Source of the DNA: Aulostomus chinensis | Taxonomy: Eukaryota > Chordata > Actinopteri > Syngnathiformes > Aulostomidae | Length of the DNA stretch: 64,000 nt | Direction: 5' to 3' | NCBI GenBank assembly: GCA_037954235.1 | Contig: JBBMOA010000010.1 | Span: 24,526,529 to 24,590,528 of the forward strand | Shown: in pieces, positions 1 to 13,500 of the stretch | How the letters are laid out: each line of letters starts with the position of its first letter | How positions within the stretch are numbered: position 1 is the first letter of the stretch | Notes under the pieces: model-generated | Seen by the model: the letters and a program-made list of their open reading frames with translations, nothing else | Databases searched by the model: none | What the model was told of the DNA's origin: nothing | Position numbers and translations under genes: made by a program

Positions 1-65
1 ATAATAAAATATTTCCTGCCTCTGCTACTGTTTGCATCCTTTCAGGGTTTGATGTGTGTATGTAC

Positions 66-296
66 CTGCGTTCGTGGCTGTCTGGTGCATCCTGGAGCAT
101 CGGCTGCATCTCCTCCTGCGGTGAAGGGGTGAGAGTTGCTGTGGACTGGTGACTGTAAGATACAGCTGCAGGGGAAGAAGCTGTCCCCCTAATGGGAGGA
201 GTGGGCCCCCTTTCCATCTCCTCTTCCTCCTCCAGGTCATCAGGCTGCAGGTACATGTGAGGTGGGGGAATGGAGCACTGCATGTCTGGGTCACAG
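66..296 (-). CDS. robo1: robo1 window exon 22: acidic and proline-rich tail segment after CC2
   Basis: 231 nt, phase 2 to phase 2. It encodes SCDPDMQCSIPPPHMYLQPD, DLEEEEEMERGPTPPIRG, TASSPAAVSYSHQSTATLTP and SPQEEMQPMLQDAPDSHER. The GPTPPxRG and SYSHQSTATLTPSPQEE blocks match mammalian ROBO1. The acceptor is TTGGCAG and the donor is CAG|GTACAT at 60-65. Bases 1-65 are the start of the next intron. The CC3 exons and the stop codon lie off the left edge. Confidence 0.94.
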
Positions 297-3200
297 CTGC
301 CAAAAAGGAAGAGAAACATGCCTCATTATCCTCTCATCACTCACTAAAAACATGAATGTTTTCCTACATTGACACCAGGAAAACATGCACTAAATATTCA
401 CGGCATCTTTCTATCAAGGTTTGACGAGAAACTTGCACTAATAGATAGAAAACCCTCGGGGGCAAATGCCTGCAATGGGTAGGAGAAAACGGAAAGCAAG
501 AATAATGAACTAGTATTTAAATGCACAGAACATGTTTTGCTTGTCAGATTGCCTATCTGTGTGTCTGTGTAGACATGCCCCACCTTTCTTCCATTGAGAG
601 AGAGTAATCCTCTGCGTTCCGACTTGGGGGTGGGTTTGCTGGGGGAGGGGGCAGCAGGTCAGCCCAATTCATTGTGCTTTGTTTTGGTAGTTTTGGGGTT
701 CTCACTCCTTTCTTCTGACCCTGACTCCCTGCAAAAAAAAGAAAAAAAATTCTATTTGACATTGGAAAAAAAAAAACAATTATTCATGTTGAAGGAATCA
801 CAATGCATTGACAAGACTGGCAGACAAAGAAAAGCTCATTTAAATGACAGAGTGCAAAGGCTATTGTAACCCTCTACTTTAAGAAAGTATGCACATACAC
901 CTCTCAGTTCCTAAATGATGGAAAACACTATAAAATTCAGTCATTTGCCCAAAGCACTTTTATCCAGTTCCAGCAGAAAAGGCAGGAGGAAAACTGCGAA
1001 AATGGTCCAATTAATAACAAAACTATTAGAATTGTGAACCAATGAGCTGTGAGGTGAAGCCAGCATTAAAGGCTTCTCCTTAAAGCCTGAAACTTCAAAT
1101 GCAATATCAGAATGGATACGTGGCATTAAGGTGGCAGTGTTGCATGCCGTCTGCAATGTGTTATCATTTGTCCTTGTCCAAAGACAGCCATCGGGGCCGT
1201 GATGAAATTAGGCTTCTCCATACTTGAATTAAAGTAAAGCCAATTAACGGAAACAATGCAAACTAAGCAAGGACAAGCCAAGAAATGAAATGGAAAGTGG
1301 GAAAACAAACAAAAAAGCAAGGTAACAGAAGAACGTGGAATGGATGACATTGCGCTCCAAAAAGAAAAGGCACAAGCAATCGCCTCTTTACTTCCACTTT
1401 CTGTTTGCATCTCCCTTTTGTTTTCTTTTCAAGATGAGCTGATATGGGAATCACTCAAATTACCGTTTTATAGCATGCATTATTAGCTTTGCAACATCAT
1501 TTATATCTTTTAGATGGAGGGAGAGTTGTAAATGGAGGTAGATGAGTGAGATAGGAGAGTATTTTGGCGAAACAAGAACGAAATAGAAATCGCAGTCATG
1601 AATCTTCTTCTTCTTTTTTTTTTTTAATGGCCGATCTTCTTACCAGAGGTGCTACTGCTGCCTCGGTCAGAGCTGTTGTAGGAGCCCCCGGTGTGGCTGT
1701 CATGACTGTGGTTGTAGGGGATAGTGGCCGGCATGGGGGTGTCGCCTCCTCTGTAGCGATCTGAAGATCCAGGGAGAATTGAGCGCAGGGTTAGCGCAAC
1801 TCTCTGGATATCTCGCAAGCTCAGAAATGTTCAAGCGAACATCAGAATACAGCGTTAAAATCATGCAACTCATGCATTATCATCTCTGGGTGAGTGTTTG
1901 AACATGCTAAATCTGCACAAAAATATCATAACTATCACACCAGATGTGGATCTTTTCTGCAGATTCAACAGGCGATGATAGTTTTGTTTAAAGCGTGGAA
2001 AGTTGCTTCGGTTACCTTTTTCTTTTCTTTAGAAATCTGAAACCAAACATAAATCCTACCAACTGCTTTCATCGAAAAAAGACAGCCTCGATTGCGCACA
2101 ATGACAGAAATTCAGCCCTAGCTCACACTTTGCTGCAAAGGTTATAAATGATTGCATGGAGGATGATGAAATGCCGTACAGCCAGGAAGAAAAAAAAGGG
2201 TGACAATGCCTTTGTTTCATGGACAGAAATGAAACTTCTGCAGGTTTCCAGATTGAGACTGACAGAACCGGGTGAAGAGAAAGCAGAGAGTAATCAATAG
2301 GCGGGAGATGATGGCTCCTAGTTGACCTCTTTAACCATGGCTGCTGGATATTCCTCACACTCACCCTTATTCAGCTTGTTTTGCTCCATGATGTTGTACT
2401 GTAGCTGGGAGCCCATTTCCTGTTTCTGCTGCTGGGCTGAGGTGGGCTTCCAGCAGTGCTTATCATTGACCTCCCCTCCAACCCCGAGTCCTCCTCCACT
2501 CCCTCCAGTTCCTCTCTCTGTGTTGATATTGTTGCCCATGATGGAGGACTGAATGAGCTGGGTGGTGGCGTAAGGTGTAGGCTGACCCCCCGGACCCACA
2601 AAACGACCATCTTTCAGGTTGGGGCTGTTAAAAGTCTTCATCTCATTGATCTTGTTGGACAAGTCTACATCTCCATAGACTCCTGACTCTGGCACCATGA
2701 GGTTGGTCTGCTTGTTATCCATCTGGTTGTTATAATTGGCGATGCAGTCGGCTGCAGAACATGAGGAGGGGTATTTAGTCAGTCTGGTTTACTGCTGATC
2801 AGCTTAGCAGCCAGTTTGGTAAATGCTTTGAAACAATGGGGCACCATCTGATGTTAAACAGAACAAACAACATTCATATATGTTCATTTCAAGCATTTGA
2901 AAAAAAAAATCACTGCGCCCGCAGTAGAGATGTCTCTGTTTCAGATGAGGCTCTGTTTAGTGACACAGGTGGTATTACACTTTTCTCACACAGTTTCTTG
3001 TCAGTCTCACCCACAATCTCAATGTGGGTGTCATCTCTGTTCTTTCCCATCCTATGAAGAGTGCGTCTTTGCTCATTGGGAGGGACAGAGAGACATGTCT
3101 GTATCAAAGACCTGGAATGAGGTGCACAGTAAAAGCACAGCTCCACTGACAGATCCAATTTTCCCTGGCTCATAAAATATTCAAATCCTCCAGCAGATCC

Positions 3201-6200
3201 GAGAGCGAGCCTTGCGGTAAATACCAAGGACGACCATAGGAGCACACCGCTCGTGCCATTCGCATCACATTTCAGCAGCACAGAACGGCTCGACACTTCA
3301 AAGGTTGATGTGTGAAAGCGCCCCTATGGCTGAGATAAAAGGACATTAACTGCTATTTCTTTGCTCTGTCACCCCGTCAGTGATCCTCGTAATGTTCACA
3401 GAGTTTAGGTTTGGCACACATACAAAGCATGCATCTGGCAAGCTCCTTAGTGTCATACGATGGTGGCTTGTCATGCGAAGAGTGAGGGCTGCCTTTAGCG
3501 TGTTATTCCCCGTTAAAAATCTCACACCGTGTTAAGGTAGAGTTAAACACTTCAACCTCAGAAGGGTGATTAGCACAAAGGAAAGAAAAAAAAACAGACC
3601 TTGACAACTATTAAGTCTGCAAAATGAATTATTAATCCTCATTGGCAAAGGTTTGAAATGAGACTGAACTATCGAATGGATGGGTGGATTATTGGGCAGC
3701 GAGATAGAAATTATGCTCTGCCTTGAAGAAATAGTCCCATTGTGCATAATTTAGAGTGTATAGCATTTCATTGCAATCCAAGTTTCTGAGCTGATGCTTG
3801 TTTATACGACAGAAATTGTATTACAGAAAGTCCTATGAAATGCAAACCTACATTTTTTATAGTGGTTTCTCTGTAGTTTTCAAGTGTGTGTATGCATTTT
3901 TCCTTTTTGTTGACAGTTGTAGAAGTGCTGAGTAGACGAAAAGGCAACCTGCTGATGATTTAGAAGTCTTGCTCCCTTTTTTCCTCTTAACCTACCCTTC
4001 CTCATCATGCTATTATACCTGTACACATACATTACAGTACATGACAGCAATTACTTATTCTTCAACACTTATTTCTTCCCTTCTCCATCTGGTGCTCCAG
4101 GTGTCCCTTTCTCTCTTTATCATTCTCCTTTTCTCCCTTTTGATTTTGGCCACCGCTGCAGTCCGGACTTGACCTCTTCGCCTGGCGCACATTTCTTAAA
4201 TAACTGAGCACTTAGAGGAAATTACATTACCAGCTATAACAACAGTATGGAAATCAGCAGAGCAATTCGATTAGCAACAGAGTCGAGCCATAAGCCCCTC
4301 TCAGTGTACTCCTTTTATTTCCTGCCTGAAACAGCTCTAGTTTAACCTCAGATAAATCAAATACACAAGCACACAGTCACTCTTAATCCTAATATTTCTC
4401 CAGGTTTTTCTTGTGCAGACCTAAAGAAAAGGAGAGATACGCCAAACAACTCTCAGGGGAGCTAACCCAGATATCAGATTTACTTCCTTTTGCACTGCAG
4501 ATCCACCTACAGCTCCTACGTTCTTATCTCTACAGTTATTTTGTCAAGGACTGCATTACTGCATTTGAGAGGAGTGTTTATATTGGTTGTTGCCTACTTA
4601 TGGCTGGGTCAACAGGATGTACCTGGGCGGCTGTATGTTGTCAGGTTGCTGTCACTGTTGCCATTGCCTGCAGCGCAGCAGTTGATGCTGCAGTTGTTGT
4701 GGTTGGAGCAGGAGTTGGGCCATGTGTCAGCAAGCCAAGGCTGAGTGGCAGATTCTCCAATGTTTAGTAAACCAGGCCTGCAAAAAATAGGACCAAAGGG
4801 TTAACAATAGCAAGAGACTGAGCCGACAACACAATGAACACACCCGCAGTAACAGAATATTTGAAAGAGAAGATTATAGCGAGTTTATTTACCCAGCAGC
4901 TGAGAATAGGAAAACGAGAAATCCGGCTAGTACGTTTTGCCTTTTGGCACGCATGTGCCCGTGCGCACACACACGCACGCACACAGACACACAAATACAG
5001 ACAGAGCCTGGGGAGCGCATTAAAAAAAAAGCCCAGCTAAATAGATTGTGTGTGCTTGACTTGCCCAAAGCCGATGACACTTTCCCTGAGCCTGCCTGAG
5101 CATTAGCAGTCAGCCTGGATTAGACAGCCAGATAAAATTCACTTCCTTTGCTGTGAAATGTGCATCCCGCACAGGCAGTGAACCACAAGCTCTCCGGGTA
5201 GATCCCATGGTGTCACACACCATTTCTATCAAATGCATTTTGTAAATCAAAGATGAAACCCTTGTGGTCATCTGGACATTCAACTCCATTGTGCCTGTGT
5301 CGTTCAATGTATTTCTACGGCTTTGAATCTCAATGCAACACAAGACCACTTGTTCAAGATGCGGCTGTACAACATGACCCCAGGCTGAGCACTGCGTGTC
5401 AAAAGAACTGACAATAAATTGCCTCCTATTGCACATAAAATGAATCAATCCCGCTTTCAGAGGGATTCTAAGCTTCTCTGCTAGGCCTGTATATTGTTTC
5501 ACTGCTCAACTCTCAACAGAATGACTCCCAGTTTGCATATCCTAACACTGAATTAGCACTGAATTACATTTTCTCTCTTAAATGACAAATTTCTTGGATT
5601 CATTCTGGGTAATGAGCACATTTGTCTTGTAACCGCCAAATAAGATCTCACAATAGCTTCTCAATCACACTGGCAGTTGTATGTTAATACTGAATGGCCA
5701 TTGTCTTAGTGCAGAGCTGACACAGCCATGCTGCATATGGGATTCAATCATGCAACTGGATACTATAATGAATACAGATTGGAAGCTGATGGCTCCAAGC
5801 TAACTATTCATTATCGCACAAACACACACACACACATACTCACACATATAAATATACACAAAACACTGTACAAATACTCCATTTTTAATGTTTTCCAACT
5901 CTAAAAATACACCAAATGTCATCCAACTGTTCATTCAGTGTGCAAAAAATTTCAACCTGCATTTTTGTGTCGTTGTTGCATACAATGTATCATTTCACAA
6001 CATAAAGACACACATGGACGCTGCTATACGTGTGGGTGCGCGCATGCATCTCCATGAGGGTCTTACAGTGATACTATGGCACAGCCTTGTGGTTGGATAT
6101 GGTTCACCACCAAGTGCAGTGAGGATGGGCTTCTGGCTGACTATATGAGGCTTTGTTCTAGTTAGAATCATAACACACATAATGCACCTCCTCCTCCCCC

Positions 6201-9200
6201 TCTCTGCTCTCTACTCCTTTAGAAAGTCACAGCACTCCCTCTAGTGTTTTTTCAAGAGAAGTACACTTGCCCAACCCTTCTCATCGGTATATGAGCTTTA
6301 TGTTTGTGCTTCAGTTCTGACCGTCATTCTGTCGCTTGATCAATAATCAATCATTTGACGATTAACTCTTACCTTCCAGCGCTGCTCACACCTTCTCCAC
6401 CTCTCTGATATGCCACTGGAACACAGAAAATAAGATTTCATCACTATTAACAACCACCATCACATCCTCATCGTGACTATTATAAAACACAATGATATTC
6501 ATATTAAATTGTCAGCTGAACTAGAGATTTCCTTTGTGCTTCATTGTATGAGTGTGCATTTTTAAAATCGGAGTTGTGGGGTGTGTGTGGCATAAATTTG
6601 GCTGAGTCACATGCACACGCATATACACACACGCGCACGCACACACACGCACACACACGCGCACATACACACACGCACAGCAACAGGAGCAAGAGGATGT
6701 GTAAGAGGCTTATGTAGAAGAGAAATGCAGAGGTCTATGGTTGTCTGGCTTGCATTCAGTGTGTTAGAAACTCTGTGCACTGTAAGCTGGACTCTTTCAA
6801 GAAGCTCTAAGCTGCCGGTGTGTGAAGGAGAGATAAACTTCAAACTTTAATTACAATCTCTTCCCTGAGAGGAGAGAAGATGGAAGAGGGGGTAGGTGGA
6901 TGTGCTGTCGCCTCCCTGTCCTCTTGCTATAAAACAGGAAGTGGGTTTGGCCTCTGCATGTAGCAGGGAGCTCTTAGATTAGCTCTTTAATGCAGATTTA
7001 AGCATCACAATCTTATTTTAAATGAAAATCTGACACCTCTACTCAAAGTCCTGAATTTAAACCGGGTACCAGAATCTTTGCGCGAGTGTTTTACCTGAAA
7101 GATTTCCAGAATTCATCAAAAGGCTCAAACTATACATTCATTTTACCTGATTGCAAGCCTGGAGGCATAAACAGCACAGACACTTCTGTCGAAGCAACTT
7201 CTGCACAGACATGATTGGCCGGTGCAACCACAAACACACTGTACGCTACTGTTTTCTTGCTTTTACTCACTCTCACGCATCACTGTGCCTCACTCACTGT
7301 AGCACTAAGCACTGCCAACACCCCTGACATACCTCCAGGGAACAAAGAATTTGGATGGAAAAGTATGAAAGAAAGAACAAGGCCAAGCTTGGAAATCCAA
7401 ACTTGTAAAGAATGTTTGTCTTCTTTTTGTTTTTTTGGTTTTTTTACACTGTCGTCATTTCGATTTGCAGATAACCTTGTTAGCTCTGAAGCCGTTCCTC
7501 TGTCTAATTGGTGTGTTGGAGTGCGGGTGATGTGTCATTCTCTTAAATCTCATCTGCGGTTGCCAGCAGCGCTTTGATCAAGTTACCACCAGCTTTAACA
7601 GCTTCTCAGTAATGTGGCCCTGCTCTTCTTTGAGCATTATGTTCTGACACAACCCCAACATTTGAAAGAAGATTTATTTCTGGTTAGATCTTTAAGATGG
7701 GTCAATGATTGGCTCATTTTACTTGAACAAACTGTGTGCGGCTCTCAGCTATTAGGACCTCTCCTTATATGTGTTCATGTGTATTCTGATCTCTGGTGCA
7801 CTCATGATTGAGTAGAAAATCCAAATTCTTACCTGTAGGTGTGAAAGTAAAGGATGGAACTGTTGTGAGATAAAGAAAAGACAGAAGAAAACCCATTGAA
7901 TTAATGTGCATCATTTGAAACAAGTTCCTGTAAAATAATTCATTTAACGTAAACCCATAAAGGACACAAATACACTGTCCTCAACTCCACCCCTGCTGCA
8001 TTAGCACTCAAAAATGGCTGCCTGTATTCACATGCTATTTACTGCTCCTCCAGCCTTTGATCCCTTCTGTCATCCCCGGACCCCAACTGGGCTAAAGTGA
8101 GTGTTGAGCCAGCTGCTGGTTCAAATCCTGCAGCAGACTGTCAGTGGCCTGCTGAGAGAGGGTCACACACCAGGGAGATATCTATTGCTATCTCTCACTC
8201 TCACATCATCACCCACACAGATAAATTACTCATTCTTTTGTCATGAAAGGGTCCCTTGTGCAAAACACATTAGCGGAGAAAGCTGTAGCTTCTGTATCGG
8301 CTACTGTTGGTATAATCTTGATTTGTGTACTATTGCAGTATTGTAAAGAGCAAATATAAAAGTACTGAATAGCTGTTGATGCAACATTGCACCAGACTCA
8401 TCTAAATTATTCATCTAAGAAGTTGTCATGCTCTCATTTTCATGATTAATTAATGTGATACCTATTTCATCAATTGTGAATATCTTCTCTTGGTGCTCAA
8501 TTAAGTCTCAAGATTTAAGCTCAGCTTTTTTATCTGTTTGATGGAAGCCTTTGAAACAGATTAACACTGAAAGTCATTCAGTTAGAACTACATACATTGA
8601 TACCTGAGTAGATTAAACAACATCGCCATGCAATAAAACTTTTTTGGGCTGTAATTTTAGGATTTTACATGGATTCTGAATTGATCATTTCAGGTCCTAG
8701 ATATTTTTTTTTAGGATGTGTTATTAATCATGTTGTAAAACTTAAATTTTTAATTTTAGTGATTGCATTCATTTTCTGTTATCTATTTAAACACTAATAT
8801 ACACTTTTGCTATTTATACTCAGCTACACCAGAACCAGCTCGACCTATTTCACCCGGTGTGCGGTGTTGCTTCATGTGGTTGCAATTATACTCTTTTCAA
8901 AACACTCTCGGTTACCAGTTCCAACAAAGACCTCGGCCTTGTGTGGTCTGGGTGTACTATGAAGGGAAGGAAGGAAGATGTCTGCCCACTGAAGAGGTTA
9001 GTAAACATCAACATAGAGAATCACGGAGAGCCAGATGGGTAACCTCATCCTGCACTCTATCACCTGGCCACAGATCTTCACTCCTCCATCTTTAATAGTT
9101 TCTATTTGTGGAAACATATTCCTTCTTTACCACCTCAATTGCAAATTCACTCTGGAGAAAAGAATACCGGCATTGTTCTATTTTTTTTATGAGGCAGTTG

Positions 9201-9779
9201 GATGATGTTATTGCATAGCAACGACTCTTGAATCTAATCTGTTCGACAAAATAATACCATCAGTGTGTTTTTAATATAAACCACACAAAGCAACAGTAAA
9301 GGCCAATAAAGACCACACAAGTATGTGCCAAAAGGCCACAGAGCTCAGCTGAGATGTCTCGCATTCCCACTGCTAGAATAACTGCAGTGGAATCAGAACA
9401 TGGCTCTCGTCTGTTTTCCGTGTGACAGCCGCAGATTAAACGAAGCAGCAGCAGTAGCAGCGGCGGCGGCAGCAAGTAATTCCGTCTATTGTATGTGTGT
9501 GTCTCAAGGTTGAAGGTTGGATCTCATCTAACCTTGGCAGGCGGCGGTAAACCTGAGCCCGGCAGTGGGGCTGGTGCAGGTACTAGCGCTCACAGGCAGC
9601 AGCTGCACAGCCCAAGGCCATTTTTTAAGCTAGCTCACATGTAAACGAAAGTCATAAAGAAAGGCTAATAGCTTTCTTAATACTTGGAACTATTTTGGGG
9701 GGAGATTGGGTATGTTGTGAACCCTGTCACTTTAACTCAACTCAGGTAAAACATTGTGGCTGTGTTGAAATGCTATCCA

Positions 9780-9848
<69 letters not shown>

Positions 9849-10545
9849 CCAAGGGATTCTTGAATTTTCAAAATATATGATAAGTAGCTCGGCACGGCTA
9901 AGAGGTGGAGCGGCCGTCTAGCAACTGAAGGGTTGCTGGTTCGATCCCTACTTCACCCGTGACCATGTCCAAGTATCCTTGAGCAAGATACTGAACCCTT
10001 AATTGCTCCTGATGGCCCTGCAACGAACTGCTGACCCGTCCAAGGTGAACCCTGCCTCTTGCCCAATGTCAGCTGGGATAGGCTCCAACCCCTCCCTCCT
10101 CGACCCTTAACGGATAAGCGGTATAGAAAATGGAATGTAAGTAGCTGCTATTAAGAGAACTGCAACATGCTCCACTCTTCCATATCAAACTGCCTCAGTC
10201 TAGAAGGACTGAGGGTTCTTCAAGCATGAGAAAATGTCAGTGTCATTGATAGAGAGGGATTATGGCTAGACATTCTCTTTCCCCCAGCACAGTCAGCAGG
10301 GAGTTGTTAACAGCTCCCCTTAAGTTGTTGGACCTAAAAAAAACAAAAAATAAAAAAAACCAACACTTTTCGGAAAACACTCTTCAGATATCTTTACAGC
10401 AACAGTGTGACAGAGGTTTGAAAACGAAACACAAGTTGTCTTTACGCAGCACTCTCAGTGGGAGCTCACATCACACGTTGAAAGCACCCAACTTTAAGTA
10501 CCTTCAGTTATACTTCACACAACACACACGACAAAGACACCCTCC

Positions 10546-10594
<49 letters not shown>

Positions 10595-13500
10595 CAGGGA
10601 GGACGTGAGATACTCTGACAGCCTTTGAGACAGAAGGGGACCGAATAGAAACATAAAACACTGCATCACCCTAAAAATATTGTAATTGTATGATAATTTC
10701 TCATAGAGTTATGCGAGTAAACCCCCCTCTGACCTCAAATTACTGCAGATCCACCATTAAAGTGCAAAATGCTGTTACTTTAAAATGTCGCACACGTGTA
10801 CTGACCCTTGCGTATCCCCGCGTAGCTGCTGGAGAGGCCATTTCTCTTCTTTCTGTGTCTGTAAAGCCAAATACTGAAGACCATGAGGATAATCCAACAA
10901 GCAGCTCCTATGCCTGCTATAAAAGCTGGCTGCTTGACCACATCAGAGATCTGCTGGGACAAGGGGTTCTGGGGGTTCACGGCCTCGGTAATACGCCCGG
11001 ATGTATCTGAGGATGAGCAGGGGAGATGAGAGAGTAGGATTAGAAGGGATAAGACGATACATTTGGTTGTGCAAGAACTGCGCATTGGGAATGTGAAAAA
11101 CATGGCAGGGAAGTAAGAAAAGAAACGTGATTTTAAACAATAGAATCAAAACTAACTGGAAAAGGATGAAGCAAAACATACAAACAGGAAGATTCTTCAT
11201 CTCAGAGAGTGAGGAATGAAGTTGTTTGCGTGCAAATTCTTAGCAAATCCCAGTAAACAAGAACAGGTGAGGGGACGAAAGCAACCGAAAAACATTTAAG
11301 GCTGGTTGGGAAAACATAGAGGCTTTTTTTTTTTTTTTTTTTTAACTCCAAGCAGTGTTGGTTTCAAAAATCATAAAAATAAATCCACTGAGATCATCTT
11401 CAAATACAGACACCACAGTAATTAGCAAACTGACGCACATCTGTGGCATGAGTGCCTTGAAGCTGTTTCTACTGTGAAATGCACTGTAAAAGCAACATCT
11501 CTGGCTGTTCACAACAAGCCGGCTCGCTGCCTGTTTTTCTCATCTGTCTGTTCTTTTCTGTGCTTCTCCCTCATGCGTGATACATGAAAGAGTACTAGGA
11601 GCTGCCCCGCCCCACCCACCCCCCCTCCTCGCCATTCCGAAATGTCTTCTTGTTACTTTGTCTTTCATGTCGGAGCCACTCTTTTCTATCAAGTCTCGAA
11701 GCCAAAAAGCAAAGCAAAACGACACCCCCCCCCCAAAAAAAAAAACCAACACCACCTACCAGCTCCCTTCCTTTACCCCCTCCTTCAATTTGTCTCTGTC
11801 TCGCATGCTCTGTCTGTATTTGACCGGCTCTCTTCTCATTTCTGTCCTCTCAATTTGTGGTTCTGTCTGGCCCGAGCAAGCCGAGCATGCCAATGTGACT
11901 AAGCAGCCCACAAGGGACTGCACAGGTATCTGAGCTTGTATGCATCATCCAAGCTCAGTGTGAGACAAATGCATTTGGGTGAAGCGTGAGTCCCCAAGGC
12001 ACATTGTTCCACTCCAGTGTTGGAACATGGCAACAATCACCGCAGGAACTCTTCAAGTGAGAGAAATTGTGTCGGTCACAGCCGATGCTTCTTCATGCCC
12101 ATCCCGGCTCAGTCGATCACACATTTAAAACCAGATGGACTTCTGTCCCTTCTTCACTCTGCTAGTCTGAGATCTGCTCAGAGAATACAATGTATCAAAA
12201 TATTTGTCCATCTAGACTAAATAAAGAAGAAATAAAAAGCAAGAGATGAATTCTAACAAGTAGCCCTGATACAGTCTCCATTGTGTTTCTAAGCATTAAT
12301 AACATGTCATGTCTGAGCCCTGAGTGCAGGATTCATTATTCCTTTTGTTGTTTGGAGCAGAGGGAGAAAACATAGCATCTGTGACTGGAGTGTGGAGCAG
12401 GGAGGGGCGGCTCCGCAGCTCTGCCACACAGCAATTTACTGTGCCAGCTGCTGAAAGCAAAAAAAAAACAACCCCAACACGACAACAACAAAAAAAACAA
12501 TTCACCAACACTACACTGACAGATTAGCACTATTAAAGTTTCCTGTCATCCAAAGCAATCACAGTTTTCCATCGCAAGTTCGATCATGTTGGTGTAACAG
12601 CAATCACCTTTTATTAGCCTTGCTCATGAAAGAGAAAGCAGGCAGGAGCTTGAACATGTCCGCTACTACAAAGAAAGTAATTACATAATTGTGTGTTTGC
12701 TTGGCAGAAAGTCATATTCCTATTATAGATGACTGGATTAATGCCGTAATTGTTTGTCAGCTGACTGGGCTTCATTCTGTGTGCAAGAATTGCCAGAGGA
12801 TAGACACTTTGTATCTGTTGAAATGTATCCACTGAAAGCCAAACAAAAAAGATCATAACAACTCGTGCGATCCTTCAAAACACAGCCTTTTCCTTTTTTC
12901 CTACTCACCAAGTTGGAAGTAGGTGACATCACTCTTGACCCCAGGACCTGCCCCCGTACTGGCTGCTACCTCCACGCTGTAGCGGATCCCTGGGGCCAGA
13001 CTGGGAATCAGCACGGAAAAGGTTGAGCCGTCAACTGTACGGTTGATGTGGTACCTGCTCTCATTCCCCAAGCACCAAATCTGCCATAACAGAGACAAAC
13101 AGCGAGTGGAGAATGAAGCAGTGTTATGAAGGCTTAGTGACAACATCCAGTTTGGTAGCTGCAGCCAATCCTTGTCCCTATAATTGGTTAGTGCTGCTAT
13201 TGCACCATCCTAGCACACTGTGGGTATTGTGTTACATCACCGAGGTAGGAAAACATTTTACAACATGGCTTTATGTTTTACAGGCTGTGCTGAACAAAGA
13301 GTCAGTATTAGCTGAGGTAGCCATAACATGTCTCAGTGTAGCCTTAAGCCCATGAAAAACAAATGGGGGATCAGTAATCACCTCCATAACCCAATTATAG
13401 CAGAAGCTAGGTGCTGTCACTCCCAGGAAGGACAGGGGTCTCAAAGCTGGGCTCACAAAGAAAACTACACATTCACCCCAGCATGAGGCTTGTCGATGGA

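Larger units (their letters stand above)
7860..10805 (-). other. robo1: robo1 intron 15 of the window (2.9 kb)
   Basis: Between the transmembrane exon and the microexon. It holds a GT microsatellite (10549-10593), a tRNA-derived SINE with target-site duplication (9881-10146) and a long AC microsatellite (9781-9846). The rest shows no recognisable structure. Confidence 0.85.

Noticed and set aside
9541..9600. GC-rich patch in intron 15 considered as an extra robo1 exon
   Set aside because: The translation has no Robo similarity in any frame, and exon 15 already joins exon 16 in phase with the expected residues.
9895..9960. tRNA-like A and B boxes considered as a functional tRNA gene
   Set aside because: There is no complete cloverleaf, the sequence runs into a SINE body and tail, and target-site duplications bound the whole unit.
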